Source of the DNA: Flavobacteriales bacterium
Lineage (GTDB): Bacteria; Bacteroidota; Bacteroidia; Flavobacteriales_C; GCA-002722245
DNA length: 42,473 nt
Reading direction: 5' to 3'
Assembly (NCBI GenBank): GCA_947444925.1
Contig: CANFBW010000026.1
Coordinates: 1-42,473, forward strand
The notes below the pieces were generated by a model. That model was not told where the DNA came from. It did no database searches and was given only the letters and a program-made list of their open reading frames with translations. The translations under genes and the position numbers were made by a program. Below are positions 25,006 to 33,343 of the stretch, piece by piece; positions within the stretch are counted from its first letter, which is position 1, and each line of letters begins with the position of its first letter.

Positions 25006-25172
25006 ACCACCTATTTTTAAACAATTTACAAAGATCACAAGCAGGCAAAAATCCTTGTCACAACAAAGGACACAGCAGCAAAAATAATCACAAAACAAGC
25101 GCCGAACCTTTTTTACACATAAAATTGCGGATAACTTTTTCTTACAACACACTTCCCCTTGCCTTAATTCCC

Positions 25173-25180
25173 TAAATTTG
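25173..25180 (+). promoter_or_regulatory. -7 promoter element of ftsK
   Basis: TAAATTTG matches TAnnTTTG exactly, 17 nt before the ftsK ATG at 25198. A TTG ends 11 nt upstream of it, too close for a canonical -33. The 253-nt spacer before ftsK holds only this element and the HtrA terminator that I can support. Confidence 0.5.
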
Positions 25181-25197
25181 GCACATTCAAAAGAAGC

Positions 25198-27762
25198 ATG
25201 TTTTTTAAGAAAAAAATAGAACCCATCATAGAGGAGCCTGAAACAGGGAACACTCTAAAAAAAGGAAAGCAAAAGGACGCCGAAAAAGAAGGCAAACCTA
25301 AAAGCGGCGCTACCATAAAAAGCAGTCTGCCTGAAGAAGCAACTACTGAAAGCAAACCAAATGCATTTGTGGAATTTCTAAAAAGAGAAAAAACAAAAAA
25401 CATCGTCGGATTAACCTTTTTATTGAGTTCGCTTTATCTTTTCATCGCTTTTACGTCCTACCTCTTTACTTGGCAAGAAGACCAAGATAAGGTGATTGGC
25501 TCATGGTGGACTTTACTTAGCGACAGCAGCATAGTTGTAAACAATTGGTTAGGTAAGTTGGGCGCAATTGTTTCTCACGTATTTTTCTACCGATGGTTTG
25601 GCGTGGTCTCCTTTGTTTTTGCTTTTTTACTTGCCCTGTATGGGATTCGATTGTTTTTCAAAAAAAACATATTCCCCCTCAAAAGAACGACCACTATTGG
25701 AATGATTGCTTTTGTTTGGACTTCCATTGCATTAGGATTCGCTTTTCAAACATCGCATTTCGCTCCTGGAGGTGCTTTTGGCTATCAAAGCACTTTATGG
25801 CTGCAAGGAATTTTAGGCAAGTCGGGAACTGGATTTTTGATTCTATTCTTTTTATTAGCCATTCTCGTGCTAAACTTCAACTTTAGCATGAATCAAGTTT
25901 ACGCCCATTTAAAAAAAGAAGATACTATTGACACTGAACCTTTGGCAGAATCACCTATTGTTGAAGCAAAAAAAGAAATACTTCCAGAAGTAGAATTCAT
26001 CGCAGAAACTCCCATCTTTATTCCACCCGACTTAAGGGAGGTAAAAAAAGAAGTGCCACCCACTCCACCCGCTCCTGTTGTGATAGAAGTAGAACCGGTA
26101 TTTGAAGACAATGATGTATTTGCCAGCATTGAAAAAACAGGTGAAGTTGAATTCAAGGTTGAAACACCACGAGTTCAAGAAGAAATTCTATCACAAGAAG
26201 AAATCAACAGCATGGTTCAGAAGTACGGCGAATACGATCCTACTTTAGATCTTAGCTCCTACACTTTCCCCGGAATTGATCTGCTAAAGGATTATGGAGA
26301 CAGAGGAAACACCGTAGAACAAGAAGAATTAGAATCCAACAAAAACAGAATTGTTGCCACATTAAAAAACTACAATATTGAGATTTCTCAAATCAAGGCA
26401 GCCATCGGACCAACTGTTACCTTGTACGAAATCATACCTGCTCCGGGGGTTAGAATATCTAAAATCAAAAATCTCGAAGACGATATTGCATTAAGCTTAT
26501 CGGCATTCGGCATTCGCATCATTGCGCCAATTCCGGGAAAAGGAACCATAGGCATCGAGGTTCCCAATCAAAAACCCGACGTGGTGTCAATGCGCACAGT
26601 TATTGCCTCTAAAGTATTTCAAGATTCAAGTATGGAATTGCCCATCGTTTTAGGCAAAACAATATCAAATGAAATTTTCGTCACCGACTTAGCAAAAATG
26701 CCACATTTATTAATGGCTGGTGCAACGGGACAAGGAAAATCTGTTGGATTAAATGCTATTTTGGTTTCTTTATTGTACAAAAAACATCCTTCACAACTGA
26801 AACTGGTGTTGGTTGACCCTAAAAAGGTGGAGCTTACTTTATACAACAAACTGGTGCGTCACTTTTTAGCCAAATTGCCCGATGGCGAAGAAGCAATTAT
26901 CACCGACACTAAAAAAGTGGTGAACACTGTGAATTCGTTGTGCATTGAAATGGATACGCGCTACGAACTTCTTAAAATAGCGCAATGCCGAAATATAAAG
27001 GAGTACAACACCAAATTTGTTGCCCGCAAACTGAATCCCGAAAATGGACACAAATATTTGCCTTACATTGTTTTAGTCATCGACGAGTTCGCCGATTTAA
27101 TCATGACTGCCGGTAAAGAAATTGAAACACCAATCGCTCGTTTGGCGCAATTGGCCAGAGCCATAGGAATTCACTTGATTGTAGCGACGCAGCGTCCGTC
27201 AGTAAACATTATTACGGGAACCATTAAAGCAAATTTCCCGGCGCGAATTGCTTTTAAAGTCACGTCTAAAATCGACTCTCGTACCATCCTCGATGCAGGT
27301 GGCGCTGATCAATTGATCGGACGTGGTGACATGCTTTTGTCGACAGGCAATGAACTACTGCGTATACAATGTGCTTTTGTTGACACTCCTGAAGTCGAAG
27401 ATATTTGCGATTTTATTGGTGAGCAAAGAGGTTATGCAACCGCGTTCTTACTCCCTGAGTACAATGACCCTGACGCATCTAGCGGTCACGAAGACCTCAA
27501 TCCTGACGACCGCGACGCCTTGTTCAATGAAGCCGCACGCTTAGTAGTAACGCACCAGCAAGGTTCAGCCTCATTACTGCAACGTCGATTGAAATTAGGA
27601 TACAACAGAGCGGGACGAATTGTTGACCAACTTGAAGCAGCTGGAATTATCGGTCCTTTTGAAGGATCAAAAGCACGACAAGTTTTATATCCCGACGAAC
27701 ACAGTTTGGACCAATTTTTGAATGCCAACAAAAACAACAACAACGAAGCATCTCCATTTTAA
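25198..27762 (+). CDS. ftsK: DNA translocase FtsK
   Basis: Divisome-associated hexameric DNA pump that clears and resolves chromosome ends during division. The 854 residues start with a basic, charged tail (1-60), then about four membrane helices (66-230). An acidic, Pro/Glu-rich linker runs from about 235 to 340. The motor follows, with Walker A GATGQGKS at 508-515 and Walker B VIDEFADLI (D629, E630). The C-terminal winged-helix gamma domain (GSASLLQRRLKLGYNRAGRIV) reads KOPS-like sites. The linker is far shorter than in E. coli FtsK. lolA follows after 7 nt. Confidence 0.97.
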   Translation: MFFKKKIEPIIEEPETGNTLKKGKQKDAEKEGKPKSGATIKSSLPEEATTESKPNAFVEFLKREKTKNIVGLTFLLSSLYLFIAFTSYLFTWQEDQDKVIGSWWTLLSDSSIVVNNWLGKLGAIVSHVFFYRWFGVVSFVFAFLLALYGIRLFFKKNIFPLKRTTTIGMIAFVWTSIALGFAFQTSHFAPGGAFGYQSTLWLQGILGKSGTGFLILFFLLAILVLNFNFSMNQVYAHLKKEDTIDTEPLAESPIVEAKKEILPEVEFIAETPIFIPPDLREVKKEVPPTPPAPVVIEVEPVFEDNDVFASIEKTGEVEFKVETPRVQEEILSQEEINSMVQKYGEYDPTLDLSSYTFPGIDLLKDYGDRGNTVEQEELESNKNRIVATLKNYNIEISQIKAAIGPTVTLYEIIPAPGVRISKIKNLEDDIALSLSAFGIRIIAPIPGKGTIGIEVPNQKPDVVSMRTVIASKVFQDSSMELPIVLGKTISNEIFVTDLAKMPHLLMAGATGQGKSVGLNAILVSLLYKKHPSQLKLVLVDPKKVELTLYNKLVRHFLAKLPDGEEAIITDTKKVVNTVNSLCIEMDTRYELLKIAQCRNIKEYNTKFVARKLNPENGHKYLPYIVLVIDEFADLIMTAGKEIETPIARLAQLARAIGIHLIVATQRPSVNIITGTIKANFPARIAFKVTSKIDSRTILDAGGADQLIGRGDMLLSTGNELLRIQCAFVDTPEVEDICDFIGEQRGYATAFLLPEYNDPDASSGHEDLNPDDRDALFNEAARLVVTHQQGSASLLQRRLKLGYNRAGRIVDQLEAAGIIGPFEGSKARQVLYPDEHSLDQFLNANKNNNNEASPF

Positions 27763-27769
27763 TATAATT

Positions 27770-28429
27770 ATGATGAAAAAATTTCTAATCGCCCTAATCG
27801 CCCTTCCGTTCACACTCCTAGCTCAGCAGGATGCTCAAGCAACAAAAATACTTGACGCACTGAGTGCCAAGCACAAAGCATACAAAACTGTGGCGGTAGA
27901 TTTCGATTTATTGAATGATGATGTCACAAACAATGTGCACGACAAAAAAAGCGGAACCGTCAAAATGAAAGGCGACAAGTATATTCTTAATCTTTTTGGG
28001 GTTATCAAAAAGTGCAATGGCAAAAACGTTTGGTCAATAAAAAAGGACGACAAGCAGGTTGATAAAGATGTTTTTAACGACAAAAGCAACGGCGGCTTGA
28101 AGATCAACGAAATTTTCACCATCTATAAAAAAGGATACAAGTACAAATACATGGGCGAAAAAACACTTGCTGGAAAAGTCTACCTCAGCATCGATTTGTA
28201 TCCCGAGCAAGGCAACAGCAGTCAATACAAAAGAATTACTTTGTTCATTGACAAAAAAAGCAAGGAGTTGTATAAATTAGAATTTGCTGAAAAAAGATCT
28301 TCACGTATTACTTCAATCGTTGTTAAGAAACTTACCCCAAATGCTAATTTTGCCGATACTGATTTTGAGTATTTAGAAAAGCGCGATTGTCCGACGTGCG
28401 AACTCAATGATGTAACTAACGCAGAGTAA
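27770..28429 (+). CDS. lolA: LolA-like outer membrane lipoprotein carrier
   Basis: A 219-residue periplasmic carrier that shuttles lipoproteins to the outer membrane. A signal peptide (1-18, ending LLAQQ) precedes the LolA half-barrel: VAVDFDLLNDDV, then SGTVKMKGDKYILNLFG and a central ITLFIDKKSKELYKLEF. The order ftsK-lolA is conserved in many Gram-negative bacteria, which supports the call. The frame extends into the ftsK end (27722), but the ATG at 27770 gives the proper signal peptide. The first Met pair (MM) allows a start at 27773 too. Confidence 0.85.
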   Translation: MMKKFLIALIALPFTLLAQQDAQATKILDALSAKHKAYKTVAVDFDLLNDDVTNNVHDKKSGTVKMKGDKYILNLFGVIKKCNGKNVWSIKKDDKQVDKDVFNDKSNGGLKINEIFTIYKKGYKYKYMGEKTLAGKVYLSIDLYPEQGNSSQYKRITLFIDKKSKELYKLEFAEKRSSRITSIVVKKLTPNANFADTDFEYLEKRDCPTCELNDVTNAE

Positions 28430-28440
28430 AATCGTATTCA

Positions 28441-28465
28441 TCGACAAATATCTTATATTTGTCGA
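28441..28465. repeat. 10-bp inverted repeat just before a start codon
   Basis: TCGACAAATA (28441-28450) and TATTTGTCGA (28456-28465) pair perfectly around a 5-nt loop. The right arm ends 2 nt before the ATG at 28468. It has no T tract, so it is either a weak terminator after lolA, a hairpin hiding the start, or an operator. Confidence 0.6.
28454..28461 (+). promoter_or_regulatory. -7-like element 6 nt before the 178-residue gene
   Basis: TATATTTG fits TAnnTTTG and lies inside the right half of the inverted repeat 28441-28465. A transcript from it would begin at or next to the ATG at 28468. No good -33 TTG was seen. Confidence 0.35.
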
Positions 28466-28467
28466 AA

Positions 28468-29004
28468 ATGAACCAAGCTTTAAAACAAATACTGATCCTT
28501 TCTTTGTTTGTATTGACAGTACACACAAGGGTCAATGCAGCAATGCTTGCGCTAGATGGTCAATGGCTTGACGAAGACAACCTTATTACTTCCATTGTAC
28601 AAAGCAACGATAAAATTGTAATCAACAACAAATCTGGCGATACTTCCACCGAAATGAACGGCGTTGTAAGCGGAAATACTATTATTGTTAAAATTGATCA
28701 ACAAAGTTTAACTGGCGAAATTTCAGAAGACAACTTAATCATCACCTGGAAAAATGGAAGCAAGTGGTTTAGAGACCTCTCAGGTGTATGGGAAAATCAA
28801 ATTGGCCTGTGTTTGAATATTGAACAAATAGGGAGTTTTGTTAGAATCAAAGACTACAAAGGCCAAGTGGAATCAGTAGGTTTTATAAAAGACGACGGCA
28901 TTGTGGTTATCGCGAAGAAAGACAAAAAAACTTCAGCGGGTGAACTGATTGAATCGAATGGAATTTCATGGGGAGACGGATCTTCTTGGAAAAAGAAAGA
29001 CTAA
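28468..29004 (+). CDS. Secreted protein of two duplicated beta modules
   Basis: A 178-residue protein I do not recognise. A signal peptide (about 1-24, ending VNA) precedes two copies of a roughly 75-residue beta-rich module. Copy one runs LDGQW ... GEISEDNLIITWKNGSKWFRD and copy two LSGVW ... GELIESNGISWGDGSSWKKK. Both share the L-x-G-x-W start, a central I-x-I-x-x, and an IxWxxGSxW end. The ATG at 28468 is preferred to the TTG nine bases upstream. It follows lolA by 38 nt and ends just before a bidirectional terminator. The function is unknown; a small ligand- or surface-binding protein is plausible. Confidence 0.75.
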   Translation: MNQALKQILILSLFVLTVHTRVNAAMLALDGQWLDEDNLITSIVQSNDKIVINNKSGDTSTEMNGVVSGNTIIVKIDQQSLTGEISEDNLIITWKNGSKWFRDLSGVWENQIGLCLNIEQIGSFVRIKDYKGQVESVGFIKDDGIVVIAKKDKKTSAGELIESNGISWGDGSSWKKKD

Positions 29005-29009
29005 AAAAA

Positions 29010-29060
29010 AAATGCAAAAAAAAACCGTCTCAACAATTGAGACGGTTTTTTTTTGCATTT
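29010..29060. terminator. Bidirectional intrinsic terminator with A9/T9 arms
   Basis: A perfect 24-bp stem (29010-29033 with 29037-29060) closes a 3-nt loop. A GC-containing core (CCGTCTCAA) is flanked by runs of nine A and nine T, so both convergent genes get a T tract. Confidence 0.93.
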
Positions 29061-29063
29061 CTA

Positions 29064-29543
29064 TTAATGATGGTGGCCACCTGGTCCGTGAACATGACCA
29101 TGCGCCAACTCTTCAGAAGTAGCTTCACGCACCTCGTCTACAACAATGTCAAAGTGCAAAGTAACACCAGCCAATGGATGATTTCCGTCTATTTTAACCT
29201 GATCTCCAGCAATTTCAATAACAGTCACCACCACTTGTCCAGCTGGACCATCAGCATGAAACTGCATCCCTACTTCCACTTTATTAGTTCCAAAAGCAGA
29301 AAGAGGCACTGATTGCACCAAATTCTCGTCGGCCATACCATATCCTTTCTCAGCGGGAACCGCTACAGAAAACTTATCTCCTTTGGCTTTGTTCTCTAAT
29401 TCGTCTTCGAGTCCAATCACCAAATTTCCATGTCCGTGTAAATAATACAAGCTATCTTTTCCAACGCTTGAATCTAAAACCTCACCTGCATCATTTTTCA
29501 ATGTGTATGTGATTGCTGCAACTGAATCCTTTTTAATTTTCAT
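29064..29543 (-). CDS. slyD: SlyD-like FKBP peptidyl-prolyl isomerase with histidine-rich tail
   Basis: A 159-residue cytoplasmic PPIase. The FKBP core is interrupted by an IF (insert-in-flap) domain: GLEDELENKAKGDKFSVAV, AEKGYGMADENLVQSV, and GNHPLAGVTLHFDIVV. The C-terminus AHGHVHGPGGHHH (about 147-159) is a likely Ni/Zn-binding tail as in SlyD. The ATG at 29543 gives the standard MKIKKDSV start; a TTG 21 nt upstream is less likely. It is a single gene with its own terminator. Confidence 0.92.
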   Translation of the reverse strand: MKIKKDSVAAITYTLKNDAGEVLDSSVGKDSLYYLHGHGNLVIGLEDELENKAKGDKFSVAVPAEKGYGMADENLVQSVPLSAFGTNKVEVGMQFHADGPAGQVVVTVIEIAGDQVKIDGNHPLAGVTLHFDIVVDEVREATSEELAHGHVHGPGGHHH

Positions 29544-29638
29544 TTTCAATAATTTAGGCGTCAAAGGTAGGTTTTTACCTCATGTTCTGAAAATAAAATA
29601 TCTTTTATCTGTACCTTTCATTGCATAAACAAAAACAA

Positions 29639-30484
29639 ATGGCGCACTTTCAACCTTTTAAAGGTTATTATCCTACTCCCGAAAAGGCTGGCGACATCGC
29701 TATCGATTCTTATGACAATTACTCGAAGGAGGACATCCGAGAAACTTTACAAAACAATAATTTATCCTTCCTAAATATAATTCAAAAAGAAGCCGACACT
29801 CATTTGGCTGATTTTTATATAATGGTGCGCCATCGACTGCAACGATTCATCAGCGCAGAAATACTATTGAGGTCGACAAAAGACAGCTATTACATTTATA
29901 AAAAGACAACAGCAGCACGCACTTATATTGGTATTATTGGCCTCAGCGATGTAAGAGACTTGACCTCCGGCCTCATAAAACTGCACGAACAAACCTTTAC
30001 AAAACGTGTTCATGTGCTAAGTAAATACTTAAAAGAAGTTCAATTGAATTCTGAACCAGTTGCTTTGGTTTACGAAAAACGTGCGAAGCTCTCTTTTTTC
30101 ATTAGCAATCATGCCAACACTCATTTGCCTATATTGAGCTTTAATGACGAAAACAAACATGAATTATGGAGCATTGACAAACCAATGGATACTTCATTTG
30201 TAAACGAGGAAATAAATAATATAAACTATCTATTGGTCGCTGATGGACACCACCGCATCATGAGTTCTTTGCAGCATTTTCAAGACAATCCTCAATCGCC
30301 CTACTTCCTCAGCATTCTATTTGACAACGAGAACATAAGTATTGAACCTTACCAAAAAGACGGTAAAAAATTTACTTTTGAGGAAATAAAAACGATCACC
30401 AGTCAAGATGAATTATTACCTCCGAAATCCACTTGGATACTTCCAAAAGTAAAAACTGGGTTGGTGGTATTTGATTTGAAATGA
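29639..30484 (+). CDS. DUF1015 protein with an apparent internal deletion
   Basis: A 281-residue protein of the DUF1015 family, usually above 400 residues. Conserved blocks are the N-terminal PFKGYYPTPEKAGDIA, KLHEQTFTKRVHVL, VADGHHRIMSS and the C-terminal PPKSTWILPKVKTGLVVFDL. Both ends match, but the segment that normally lies between the IEPYQK region and PPKSTW, by my recollection well over 100 residues, is nearly absent. It may be a shortened functional variant or a decayed copy; the reading frame is intact. Function of the family is unknown. The ATG at 29639 was preferred to the TTG 18 nt upstream. Confidence 0.8.
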   Translation: MAHFQPFKGYYPTPEKAGDIAIDSYDNYSKEDIRETLQNNNLSFLNIIQKEADTHLADFYIMVRHRLQRFISAEILLRSTKDSYYIYKKTTAARTYIGIIGLSDVRDLTSGLIKLHEQTFTKRVHVLSKYLKEVQLNSEPVALVYEKRAKLSFFISNHANTHLPILSFNDENKHELWSIDKPMDTSFVNEEINNINYLLVADGHHRIMSSLQHFQDNPQSPYFLSILFDNENISIEPYQKDGKKFTFEEIKTITSQDELLPPKSTWILPKVKTGLVVFDLK

Positions 30485-30486
30485 AC

Positions 30487-31497
30487 TTACTTTGACAAAC
30501 TGCTAAGATCTTTAATCCAAGCATCCAGCAAGACCAATTCCGCACTTCCAATAACTTCTATTTCAACTAAACATTGGTAACAAGAGACAAGATTCTCAAA
30601 AATATTTTCCTTACCAACTTTCAATTTCAATTCGCCCAACTCCTTACAAATCTTGCTATTATTAATGTATCCGGGAATCTCATCTTCAAAATCCTTCATT
30701 AAATTGTGCTCATTCCTTTCTTGCCAAACCGTTGGTTCATGAAACAATATGCTCCACCCACATTCCCAAGCAATGCGTTGCGCAACATAACTTCTCCAAA
30801 TATCTGTCATTCTGAAACTACAATAAGACGGCAAATACATCAGAGGAAAAGCCTCTTTAAACCAATGCGTATTTTGACTATTGAACGGACTCCAAGCGTT
30901 GGCACTCAATATCAAACGGTTTTTCAACTCAAAGTTTACTGGCAAGGGATGCGTCAATCGATACAATGCATCTACATCTGGATTTTCATCAGCCAAACCC
31001 TGTTGGATAGGACATTCAAGTACTTCAAGCCCCAGTGAAGATAAAACAAGCGGTTTATCTTTCACATTTTCTATAGGAAAGCCTCGTGGCCATATTATTG
31101 TTTTCGTGAAATAAGCATACACATTCACCCAACCTGAATTCTTGAAACTATGGCCTTTTGCACTGCGATTTTTCGATACCCAAAACGTTGACTTAGGAAT
31201 ATTATCATCATCTGTTTCAATAATTTCATCTGCACCATCCTTAATCGCAAGCAAATACCCCATATTTTTACGTGAATAATGTTTTATTGGAGCGAGAGCA
31301 GCCAGTTTAAAAGAAAGTTGTTGCTGTTTTTCTATACTCCAAAAACTACACCCAGCAAGTTCAAATTCTTTGGGTGAATTTGTATCGCCAATTAAAATAA
31401 AAGGCACATTTCTTTGGACGCATTCTCTTGCAAACAATGCCAAAACTGGATGCTTGTCATTTGCAATAGATGTTATTACCAATGTTTTTTTTGACAT
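30487..31497 (-). CDS. STELLO (DUF288)-type glycosyltransferase
   Basis: A 336-residue soluble protein resembling the STELLO/DUF288 family, best known from plant Golgi proteins that affect cellulose synthase. Landmarks are ITSIANDKHPVLALFARE at the start, KHYSRKNMGYLLAIKDGADEIIETDDDNIP (a DxD-type metal/nucleotide-sugar motif in TDDDN), LILSANAWSPFNSQNTHWF and FRMTDIWRSYVAQRIAW. No signal peptide or membrane segment is evident. Donor and acceptor are unknown. It starts 3 nt after the GT2 gene, so the two are cotranscribed. Confidence 0.8.
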   Translation of the reverse strand: MSKKTLVITSIANDKHPVLALFARECVQRNVPFILIGDTNSPKEFELAGCSFWSIEKQQQLSFKLAALAPIKHYSRKNMGYLLAIKDGADEIIETDDDNIPKSTFWVSKNRSAKGHSFKNSGWVNVYAYFTKTIIWPRGFPIENVKDKPLVLSSLGLEVLECPIQQGLADENPDVDALYRLTHPLPVNFELKNRLILSANAWSPFNSQNTHWFKEAFPLMYLPSYCSFRMTDIWRSYVAQRIAWECGWSILFHEPTVWQERNEHNLMKDFEDEIPGYINNSKICKELGELKLKVGKENIFENLVSCYQCLVEIEVIGSAELVLLDAWIKDLSSLSK

Positions 31498-31500
31498 GCA

Positions 31501-32235
31501 CTAAATTTTTGGCGAGTGTCCACGCAACCTCATAATGAAATAGTAAAACAAAGTCTGGTAGGCATTTTTAATGGCTGTTGCAGAAACCCTTGGTGATGGC
31601 GCTTGATAATGAATCGGCACTTCAAAACTTCTTTTTTTTCTTAACAAATACCTCAACTCCGTTTGATAAAAATGTGCTTTCGATCGCAGCGGGTATTCAA
31701 TAATCTTACCCACAATTTCACGATGAAATCCTTGAAAACCAGAAGTCATGTCATAAAGCTTGGTACCCAAAAGTAGATTTGCTAAAATGGTACCCCCTTT
31801 CGACAAAAGTCTTCGATAAATAGTAGAATTAGCCATGGATCCCCCGTTGATAAATCTACTACCAAAAGCACATTCGTTGCCCTCATTCAACACCCTTAAA
31901 AACATAGGAAGTGCTCTTGGATCATGTGACAATCCTGCATCCATCTCGATGATCAATTCATGACCTGCATCGTACGCCACTCTTAACCCTTTTAAATATG
32001 CATCCACAACATTCTTGTTTTCAGGAGCCCACACAGTAATGTAGCGACTATCTGTTCTAGATTGTTCTTGACAAAGTTCCAACGTTTTGTCAGTCGACAC
32101 CTCGTCAATCACAAAATAAATTTTACCTGGATTAAGTTCATTGACCACAAGGTTGATCATTTCAACAAAAGGCTTAAAATCCAATTCTTCATTAGCCATT
32201 GGCACCACCAATGCCCAGTTTTTGTAATACAACAT
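31501..32235 (-). CDS. Glycosyltransferase family 2 (dolichyl-phosphate-mannose-synthase-like)
   Basis: A 244-residue GT-A enzyme of the DPM1/polyprenyl-phosphate type. It starts WALVVPMANEELDFKPFV and has IYFVIDEVSTDKTLELC, then IIEMDAGLSHDPRALPMF with the metal-binding Asp motif, and AFGSRFINGG. DMTSGFQGFHREIV is the family's acceptor-side SGFRxF region. It lacks the C-terminal membrane helices of GtrB-like members. It is followed after 3 nt by the STELLO-type gene, and the divergent spacer (32236-32387) separates it from YggS. The sugar is unknown. Confidence 0.9.
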   Translation of the reverse strand: MLYYKNWALVVPMANEELDFKPFVEMINLVVNELNPGKIYFVIDEVSTDKTLELCQEQSRTDSRYITVWAPENKNVVDAYLKGLRVAYDAGHELIIEMDAGLSHDPRALPMFLRVLNEGNECAFGSRFINGGSMANSTIYRRLLSKGGTILANLLLGTKLYDMTSGFQGFHREIVGKIIEYPLRSKAHFYQTELRYLLRKKRSFEVPIHYQAPSPRVSATAIKNAYQTLFYYFIMRLRGHSPKI

Positions 32236-32387
32236 TCACTGCAATTTGTCCAAATATATTCAATGCTTTTCAAGTATTGCAATCTAAAAAAGTAAAAAGC
32301 GAAACTAAGCCCAACAACACCAACTCTATTTTACATTTTATCACCTTATATTTACCTTTTTCAAAACAATTGAAAATACTCCATTAG

Positions 32388-33047
32388 ATGATAGCACAAA
32401 ACCTTGAATTGATCAAACTAAAAATAACGGAAAACACTAGCCTTATCGCTGTTTCAAAAACCAAACCTATTGAAAGCATTACCGAAGCTTATGAGGCAGG
32501 TCAACGAATTTTTGGGGAAAACAAAGCTCAGGAAATGTCGGCCAAACACCAAGCATTGCCCAATGACATTGAGTGGCACATGATAGGTCACCTGCAAAGC
32601 AACAAAGTGAAATACATAGCCCCTTTTGTTGCCTTAATTCATTCAGTAGACAGTTTAGACTTGCTGAAAGAGATCAACAAACAAGCATTAAAAAACAACC
32701 GTATCATTCCCATACTGCTGCAATTTCATATTGCTGAAGAAGAAAGTAAATTTGGCTTGTCACTTGAAGAAAGTGAAGTTATTTTAAGTAGCGCAGATTT
32801 CTCTGCAATGAAAAACATTGAAGTTTGCGGCGTGATGGGAATGGCGACATTTTCAGATCGTCCTGAACAAATCAGAAAAGAATTTCAAAATTTAAAGAGC
32901 ATATTCAGCACTATAAAAAATCACTTTTTTATGGAAAATTTGAACTTTAAAGAAATTTCAATGGGTATGTCTGGCGATTTTCAAATTGCTATAGAAGAAG
33001 GCAGCACCATGGTGCGTGTGGGAAGCTCCATTTTCGGAGGGAGATAA
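32388..33047 (+). CDS. YggS/PLPBP family PLP-homeostasis protein
   Basis: A 219-residue alanine-racemase-fold protein that binds PLP without known catalysis and supports vitamin B6 and amino acid balance. The PLP lysine is in IAVSKTKP (K24). Other conserved blocks are FGENKAQEM, EWHMIGHLQSNKVKY, HSVDS, FGLSLEE, GVMGMATF, and the phosphate-binding SMGMSGDFQIAIEEGSTMVRVGSSIFG. It ends 3 nt before the stop of convergent clpS. Confidence 0.94.
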   Translation: MIAQNLELIKLKITENTSLIAVSKTKPIESITEAYEAGQRIFGENKAQEMSAKHQALPNDIEWHMIGHLQSNKVKYIAPFVALIHSVDSLDLLKEINKQALKNNRIIPILLQFHIAEEESKFGLSLEESEVILSSADFSAMKNIEVCGVMGMATFSDRPEQIRKEFQNLKSIFSTIKNHFFMENLNFKEISMGMSGDFQIAIEEGSTMVRVGSSIFGGR

Positions 33048-33050
33048 CAT

Positions 33051-33341
33051 TCATTCAATTACTGCGCTCAACCCTTTGTCCACCAAGCCTTCACACATAA
33101 TACGCAAATCATCGTACTCACCTCTCTTCACGCCGCATTTTCCTTTGTAGTGAATCAAAATACTGCACTGTTCGGCTTGCACTGCATCGTGTCCACAAAT
33201 ATCCATTAAGCAGGCAATCACATGGTCGAAGGTATTCACGTCATCATTGTACACAATTAAATCGTGCATCGGCACTTCTTCCTCTAATACATCACTATCG
33301 AAGTGTTCTTTGGTGGATCTATCAGGTCGATTAAAACGCAT
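33051..33341 (-). CDS. clpS: ATP-dependent Clp protease adaptor ClpS
   Basis: A 96-residue N-degron adaptor that delivers proteins with destabilising N-termini to ClpAP/ClpCP. Hallmarks are HDLIVYNDDVNTFDHVI, which lines the N-end binding pocket, EQCSILIHYKGKCGVKRG, and the C-terminal LVDKGLSAVIE. It starts 2 nt after the giant envelope gene and is probably on its transcript, an unusual partner. No clpA or clpC is in the window. Confidence 0.94.
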   Translation of the reverse strand: MRFNRPDRSTKEHFDSDVLEEEVPMHDLIVYNDDVNTFDHVIACLMDICGHDAVQAEQCSILIHYKGKCGVKRGEYDDLRIMCEGLVDKGLSAVIE

Positions 33342-33343
33342 AC

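Noticed and set aside
25179-25198. TTTGGCAC upstream of ftsK as a sigma-54 -24 element
   Set aside because: The -12 half does not match TTGC at the right distance, and it would place transcription past the ATG.
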